Origin: Arthrobacter subterraneus
Lineage (GTDB): Bacteria > Actinomycetota > Actinomycetes > Actinomycetales > Micrococcaceae
Direction of reading: 5' to 3'
Length of the DNA stretch: 64,000 bases
Assembly: GCF_900099735.1 (NCBI RefSeq)
Contig: NZ_FNDT01000001.1
Location: 427,722 to 491,721 of the forward strand
This document shows positions 59,869-64,000 of the stretch, piece by piece (within the stretch, counting starts at the first letter, position 1; every line of letters starts with the position of its first letter). The notes under the pieces were generated by a model. It saw only the letters and a list, made by a program, of their open reading frames with translations, ran no database searches and was not told where the DNA came from. Both the position numbers and the translations under genes were made by a program.

Positions 59869-62040
59869 ATGACTTCCACGCCCCCTGTTGCCAAGAAGGT
59901 TCCGACCGAGCGCACCCATCACGGCGACACCGTGATAGACCCGTACGAATGGCTGCGGGCCAAGGACAGCCCCGAGGTGGTGGAGCACCTCAAGGCCGAG
60001 AACGCCTACACCGAGGCAGTGACGGCCGGGCAGGAGCAGCTGCGCCAGGACATCTTCAGCGAGATCAAGAACCGCACCCAGGAGACAGACCTCTCCGTCC
60101 CCGCGCGCAAGAAGGACTGGTGGTACTACTCGCGCACCGAAGAGGGCAAGCAGTACAGCATCCACTGCCGGGTGAAGGCGGAAGACACCGGCGATGTCGC
60201 CAGGGACTGGACTCCGCCCGAGGTGGTCCCGGGCCGTCCGGTTGACGGCGAGCAGGTCCTCCTCGACGGCAACCTCGAGGCAGAGGGCAAACCGTTTTTC
60301 TCTCTCGGCGGCCTCACCGTCAGCGAGGACGGCACCCTGTTGGCTTTCAGCGTGGACAACGCCGGGGATGAGCGCTTCAGCCTGCGGATCAAGGACCTGC
60401 GAACGGGTGAGCTGCTCCCCGACGAGATCCCCAACGTTTTCTACGGCCTGGCCTTCTCGTCGGACGGATCCCAGGTGTTCTACACCGTCGTCGATGACAG
60501 TTGGCGCCCCTACCAGGTGAAATCACACCGGCTGGGCACCGCCGTCGAACAGGACGCGCTGGTCTATCAAGAGGACGACGTCGCCATGTGGACCGGCTTC
60601 GATCTCTCCGCTGACCGCACACAGCTTCTCATCGGCATCGGCTGCTCGGAATACAGCGAGTACCGGGTGCTGGATCTTGAGCGGCAGGACGCCGGGCTCA
60701 CCACGCTGATCCCCCGGTCGGAGCGCATCCTCTACGAAGCGGAGCCCCTCCGCGTCGATGGCCGGCTTCATTACCTGCTCACCCACGACCGCGGGGCCAG
60801 GAACTCCATGGTCAGCCTCGTGGCCGCGGAGCAGTTCCAGCGCCCGCTTGCGGAGCAGGAGTGGATGACTGTGGTGAACCACGACGACGCCGTCCGCGTT
60901 CACGGTGCCACCGTCACCGCCACGCACGTCCTTGTATCAGTGCGCAAGGACACCACCATGCGGGTCCAGATCCTGCCGCGCGAGGGCCTCGGGACGCCCC
61001 TCCAGCAGCCGCCGGTGGAGCCGGCCTTCGACGAGTCGCTCTACACGTGCAACCTCGCCGGAGCCGAGTTCGAATCCCCGGTGATCCGGCTGTCCTACGC
61101 CTCCTACTTCACCCCGCCACGGGTCTATGACTACCTGCTCGACGCCGGTGTCCTGAGCCTGCGCAAGGAGACGGAGGTGCGCGGCGGCTACCGGTCGGAG
61201 GACTATGTCGCTGAGCGGCAGTGGGCGGCAGCCGCGGACGGCACGCAGGTTCCGCTGTCCGTGCTCAGGCGCCGCGACCTGCAGCAGGACGGCTCCAATC
61301 CCGCGGTGATCTACGCCTACGGCAGCTACGAGATCAGCATGGATCCGGCGTTCTCCATTTCACGGCTGTCGCTGCTGGACCGGGGAATCATCTTTGTTGT
61401 CGCTCACATCCGCGGCGGCGGCGAGATGGGCCGCACCTGGTACGAGGGCGGCAAGAAGCTCGCGAAAAAGAACACGTTCACGGACTTCGTCGACGCCACC
61501 ACCCATATGGCCGAATCAGGGTGGGTGGACCCCAAGCGGGTTGCGGCCATCGGCGGTTCCGCCGGCGGCCTCCTGATGGGCGCGGTCGCCAACCTGGCTC
61601 CGGAGAAGTACTGCGCCATCGTGGCGCAGGTTCCCTTCGTGGACGCCCTGACCACCATCCTGGATCCGGAACTCCCGCTCTCGGCACTGGAGTGGGAGGA
61701 GTGGGGCAACCCCATCACAGACCCCGAGGTCTACCGGTACATGAAGGAGTACACCCCCTACGAGAACATCCGCGAGGCAGCGTATCCGCGCATCGCCGCG
61801 GTGACGAGTTTCAATGACACACGGGTTCTGTATGTGGAGCCGGCCAAATGGGTGGCCCGGCTCCGCGAGCTGACGACGGGCAGTGAACCCATTGTCCTCA
61901 AGACCGAAATGGACGGCGGGCACGGCGGCGCCAGCGGCCGGTACGAGCTGTGGAAGGACGTGGCCTGGGATTACGCGTTTGTTGCGGATGCGCTGGGTGC
62001 CACCCGGGTGCTTTCCCAGGCGGGCAGCGTCGCCGGCTGA
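59869..62040 (+). CDS. ptrB: oligopeptidase B (S9 prolyl-oligopeptidase family)
   Basis: 723 residues. An N-terminal beta-propeller (about 75-400) caps the alpha/beta-hydrolase domain. Catalytic triad: Ser564 in AIGGSAGGLLMG, Asp650 in FNDTRVLYVEP and His685 in EMDGGHGGASGR. RGGGEMGRTWYEGGKKLAKKNTFTDF-type region (shown in part) is the family signature before the Ser. Oligopeptidase B cuts short peptides after Arg/Lys in the cytosol; there is no signal peptide. Follows the LacI-type gene by 29 bp on the same strand, but the jobs look unrelated. Confidence 0.92.
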   Translation: MTSTPPVAKKVPTERTHHGDTVIDPYEWLRAKDSPEVVEHLKAENAYTEAVTAGQEQLRQDIFSEIKNRTQETDLSVPARKKDWWYYSRTEEGKQYSIHCRVKAEDTGDVARDWTPPEVVPGRPVDGEQVLLDGNLEAEGKPFFSLGGLTVSEDGTLLAFSVDNAGDERFSLRIKDLRTGELLPDEIPNVFYGLAFSSDGSQVFYTVVDDSWRPYQVKSHRLGTAVEQDALVYQEDDVAMWTGFDLSADRTQLLIGIGCSEYSEYRVLDLERQDAGLTTLIPRSERILYEAEPLRVDGRLHYLLTHDRGARNSMVSLVAAEQFQRPLAEQEWMTVVNHDDAVRVHGATVTATHVLVSVRKDTTMRVQILPREGLGTPLQQPPVEPAFDESLYTCNLAGAEFESPVIRLSYASYFTPPRVYDYLLDAGVLSLRKETEVRGGYRSEDYVAERQWAAAADGTQVPLSVLRRRDLQQDGSNPAVIYAYGSYEISMDPAFSISRLSLLDRGIIFVVAHIRGGGEMGRTWYEGGKKLAKKNTFTDFVDATTHMAESGWVDPKRVAAIGGSAGGLLMGAVANLAPEKYCAIVAQVPFVDALTTILDPELPLSALEWEEWGNPITDPEVYRYMKEYTPYENIREAAYPRIAAVTSFNDTRVLYVEPAKWVARLRELTTGSEPIVLKTEMDGGHGGASGRYELWKDVAWDYAFVADALGATRVLSQAGSVAG

Positions 62041-62103
62041 TAGTTTCCCGGACGCCACACTCCCTTCATCTGCTTGACAGTGGAGGCCCCTGAGGTATTA
62101 CCT

Positions 62104-62119
62104 AATGAACGATCGGTAA
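62104..62119 (+). promoter_or_regulatory. PaaR-type operator at paaI
   Basis: AATGAACGATCGGTAA, the reverse complement of TTACCGATCGTTCATT; differs from the paaA site at two positions. It ends 20 bp before the paaI start. Confidence 0.7.
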
Positions 62120-62139
62120 ATAAATCTCGAGAGGCCTCC

Positions 62140-62628
62140 ATGAAGGACACTGACGTCCGCCCCGTGCACCCCATGCTGGAGAAGGACTACGCCTCGCAGT
62201 GGCTCGGCATCGAAGTGCTTCGCCTCGCGGACGGGCATGCCACCACCACCATGTTGGTCCGGGAGGAAATGCTCAACGGGTTCGGCATTGCCCACGGGGG
62301 AATGATCTTCGCTTTCGCTGACACCGCGTTTGCGCTTGCCTGCAATCCCGTCGGTGAGACCGGCACCATCACCGTTGCCTCCGGCGTCGACATCAATTTC
62401 CTGTCCTCCGCAATGCCCGGCGAGCAGCTCACTGCGGTGGCGCAGAAAAGCGCAGGTGCGGGACGCAGCGGAATCTATGACATCACGATCACCGCGGCTG
62501 TGAAGGGCAGCGATCCCGACGACGGACGCCTCGTCGCGCTGTTCCGCGGCCGGTCACGCACGGTCCCCAACCACCGTAACCAGAACCTGCCCCCGTCCGA
62601 AGACCTGTCCGGAAAGAGGAACCCATGA
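62140..62628 (+). CDS. paaI: hydroxyphenylacetyl-CoA thioesterase
   Basis: 162 residues from the ATG at 62140, with GAGAGG 6 nt upstream; the frame to 62074 crosses the operator and is not native. Hot-dog fold thioesterase. The catalytic segment NGFGIAHGGMIFAFADTAFA carries the HGG motif and the Asp of the DTA helix. PaaI hydrolyses dead-end phenylacetyl-CoA derivatives and resets CoA. It overlaps paaK by 4 bp (ATGA). Confidence 0.92.
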   Translation: MKDTDVRPVHPMLEKDYASQWLGIEVLRLADGHATTTMLVREEMLNGFGIAHGGMIFAFADTAFALACNPVGETGTITVASGVDINFLSSAMPGEQLTAVAQKSAGAGRSGIYDITITAAVKGSDPDDGRLVALFRGRSRTVPNHRNQNLPPSEDLSGKRNP

Positions 62629-63956
62629 GCACCACCGCCATCAAGGCAACCGCCGCGGACACATCCACCTGGGATCCGGAGGAGAGCTTCGACCGCGCAC
62701 GCATTGAGGAACTTCAGCTTGAGCGCCTGCAGTGGACGGTGAAGTACGCCTACGAGAATGTGGATCTCTACCGGCGCAAGTTCGACGACGCCGGTGTGCA
62801 CCCGACGGACCTGCGTGAGCTATCAGATCTGGGGAAATTCCCCTACACCACCAAAGAAGACCTTCGCCAGACCTACCCGTTCGGGATGTTCGCCGTCCCG
62901 CAGGAGCGGGTAGCCCGCATCCACGCCTCATCGGGAACCACGGGACGCCCCACCGTCGTCGGCTACACCTCCGGTGACCTGGACCGGTGGGCCACACTGG
63001 TTGCCCGATGCCTTCGCGCCAGCGGGGTGAAGAAGGGCCAGAAGGTCCACAACGCCTACGGCTACGGCCTGTTCACCGGCGGGCTGGGCGCACACGCAGG
63101 CGCTGAGAAACTCGGCTGCACCGTCATCCCCATCTCCGGTGGACAGACCGAACGCCAGGTCCAGCTCATCCAGGATTTCGAGCCGGATGCAATCCTCAGC
63201 ACTCCGACCTACCTGCTCACCATCCTTGATGCCATGGTGGCGGCCGGAATCGACCCCCAGGGGACCTCGCTGAAGACGGCCGTCCTCGGCGCCGAGCCGT
63301 GGACCACCCAGATGCGGGCCGAACTCGAGCAGCGGATGGGATTCGATGCCTGCGACATCTATGGTCTGTCCGAGGTGATGGGCCCGGGCGTGGCCGGCGA
63401 ATGCGTCGAGACGAAGGACGGCTCCCACATCTGGGAGGATCATTTCCGTCCGGAGATTATTGACCCCTTCACCGATGCAGTGCTCGACGACGGCCAGGCC
63501 GGGGAGCTCGTGTTCACTTCCCTGACCAAGGAAGCCCTGCCGATCATCCGCTACCGCACCCATGACCTCACCCGGCTGCTTCCGGGCACCGCGCGCCCGG
63601 GCATGCGGCGAATGGACCGGATCACGGGACGCAGCGATGACATGATCATCCTGCGCGGCGTGAACCTCTTCCCCACGCAAATCGAAGAGATTGCGCTGCG
63701 GATCCCCGCCCTGAGCCCGCACTTCCAGCTGGAACTCACCCGCCCTGAGGGGCAGCGGATGGACCAGCTGACCATCCGGATCGAACCGCGGGAGGGCGTC
63801 AGCGCGGATGACGCCGCGGCAGCAGCATCGGAGCTCAGCAAGCAGATCAAGATCCACATCGGCTCAAGCTGCGCAGTCTCCGTGGTGGAGCCCGGATCCC
63901 TGACCCGCTCAAGCGGAAAGCTGAAGCGGATCTACGACCTTCGGCCCAAGGCGTAG
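62625..63956 (+). CDS. paaK: phenylacetate-CoA ligase
   Basis: 443 residues, the usual length. AMP-forming acyl-CoA ligase: the P-loop is RIHASSGTTGRPTVVGYT, the A5 motif region is IYGLSEVMGPGVAGEC, and YRTHDLTRLLPGTARP and RITGRSDDMIILRGVNLFP hold the hinge. The last Lys is in LTRSSGKLKRIYDLRP. It makes phenylacetyl-CoA, the substrate of PaaABCE and the inducer of PaaR. Co-transcribed with paaI under a PaaR operator. Confidence 0.95.
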   Translation: MSTTAIKATAADTSTWDPEESFDRARIEELQLERLQWTVKYAYENVDLYRRKFDDAGVHPTDLRELSDLGKFPYTTKEDLRQTYPFGMFAVPQERVARIHASSGTTGRPTVVGYTSGDLDRWATLVARCLRASGVKKGQKVHNAYGYGLFTGGLGAHAGAEKLGCTVIPISGGQTERQVQLIQDFEPDAILSTPTYLLTILDAMVAAGIDPQGTSLKTAVLGAEPWTTQMRAELEQRMGFDACDIYGLSEVMGPGVAGECVETKDGSHIWEDHFRPEIIDPFTDAVLDDGQAGELVFTSLTKEALPIIRYRTHDLTRLLPGTARPGMRRMDRITGRSDDMIILRGVNLFPTQIEEIALRIPALSPHFQLELTRPEGQRMDQLTIRIEPREGVSADDAAAAASELSKQIKIHIGSSCAVSVVEPGSLTRSSGKLKRIYDLRPKA

Positions 63957-63982
63957 CGCCGCGGCTGCGCGGCTTGCCGATC

Positions 63983-63998
63983 TGACCGAACGTTCATG
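63983..63998. promoter_or_regulatory. third PaaR-type operator at the right edge
   Basis: TGACCGAACGTTCATG shares ACCGANCGTTC with the two paa operators. A further paa gene (probably the regulator or paaZ) is expected just beyond the window. Confidence 0.55.
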
Positions 63999-64000
63999 CG

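Overview
The window is chromosomal DNA from a high-GC actinobacterium, most likely a member of the Micrococcaceae (Arthrobacter-like). This is inferred from the very high third-position GC, the complete actinobacterial menaquinone gene set, the actinobacterial Tyr-Cys type ferredoxin sulfite reductase, 11-nt-spaced PHO boxes, TANNNT -10 elements placed 6-8 nt before start codons (leaderless transcripts), and the paa and bkd catabolic operons. The genus cannot be fixed from the sequence alone. No tRNA, rRNA, CRISPR array or complete insertion sequence was seen.

Layout. (1) 1-8.1 kb, minus strand: an assimilatory sulfate operon, sir-cysH-cysD-cysN followed by a NitT/TauT/SsuABC-type ABC transporter whose permease runs off the left edge. 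A sirohydrochlorin chelatase gene, which serves the siroheme of Sir, lies just upstream. cysD carries a large N-terminal extension encoded by a palindromic repeat element. (2) 8.1-10.7 kb: a TRIC-like membrane protein, a SMI1-like protein overlapping a HIT protein, and a DUF559 nuclease-like gene flanked by four copies of one short motif arranged as two inverted pairs. (3) 10.8-25 kb: menaquinone synthesis (polyprenyl diphosphate synthase, menJ, menG, menF, menD, menC). Among these genes lie a polar amino-acid ABC transporter, a secreted M15-type peptidase with FG-GAP-like repeats, and a Tat-exported PhoX phosphatase behind a PHO box. (4) 24.7-29.4 kb: PAP2 phosphatase, MFS transporter, cupredoxin lipoprotein with a small membrane protein, nucleotide-kinase-like protein, MBL hydrolase.

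(5) 29.4-38.7 kb is an accessory stretch. It holds an orphan PIN toxin, a broken DUF4238 gene, a large secreted Ig/FG-GAP protein, a CbxX-type AAA ATPase with an apparent frameshift in an A6 tract, several unknown proteins, a phosphoribosyltransferase-like protein and an ankyrin lipoprotein. (6) 38.8-43.2 kb: branched-chain 2-oxoacid dehydrogenase operon (bkdABC) divergent from its probable Lrp/AsnC regulator. (7) 44-50.4 kb: a glycolate/lactate locus (lctP permease, glcD oxidase, glcB malate synthase G, glcG/HbpS-like protein). Its three promoters share one operator-like motif in the same downstream position. (8) 50.7-64 kb: phenylacetate degradation, with paaABCDE plus an enoyl-CoA hydratase on the minus strand and paaI-paaK on the plus strand. 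These two arms are separated by a secreted pullulanase, its LacI-type regulator and an oligopeptidase B. Three near-identical TetR-type (PaaR) operators mark the paa promoters, the last one at the right edge of the window.

How the parts work together: sulfate is activated by CysDN, reduced by CysH and Sir, and Sir receives siroheme completed by the chelatase. Chorismate enters menaquinone synthesis through MenF, MenD and MenC, and polyprenylation/methylation/reduction partners are encoded by the neighbouring operon. Glycolate is imported by LctP, oxidised to glyoxylate by GlcD and condensed with acetyl-CoA by GlcB. Phenylacetate is activated by PaaK, epoxidised by PaaABCE with PaaD for maturation, and PaaI removes dead-end thioesters.
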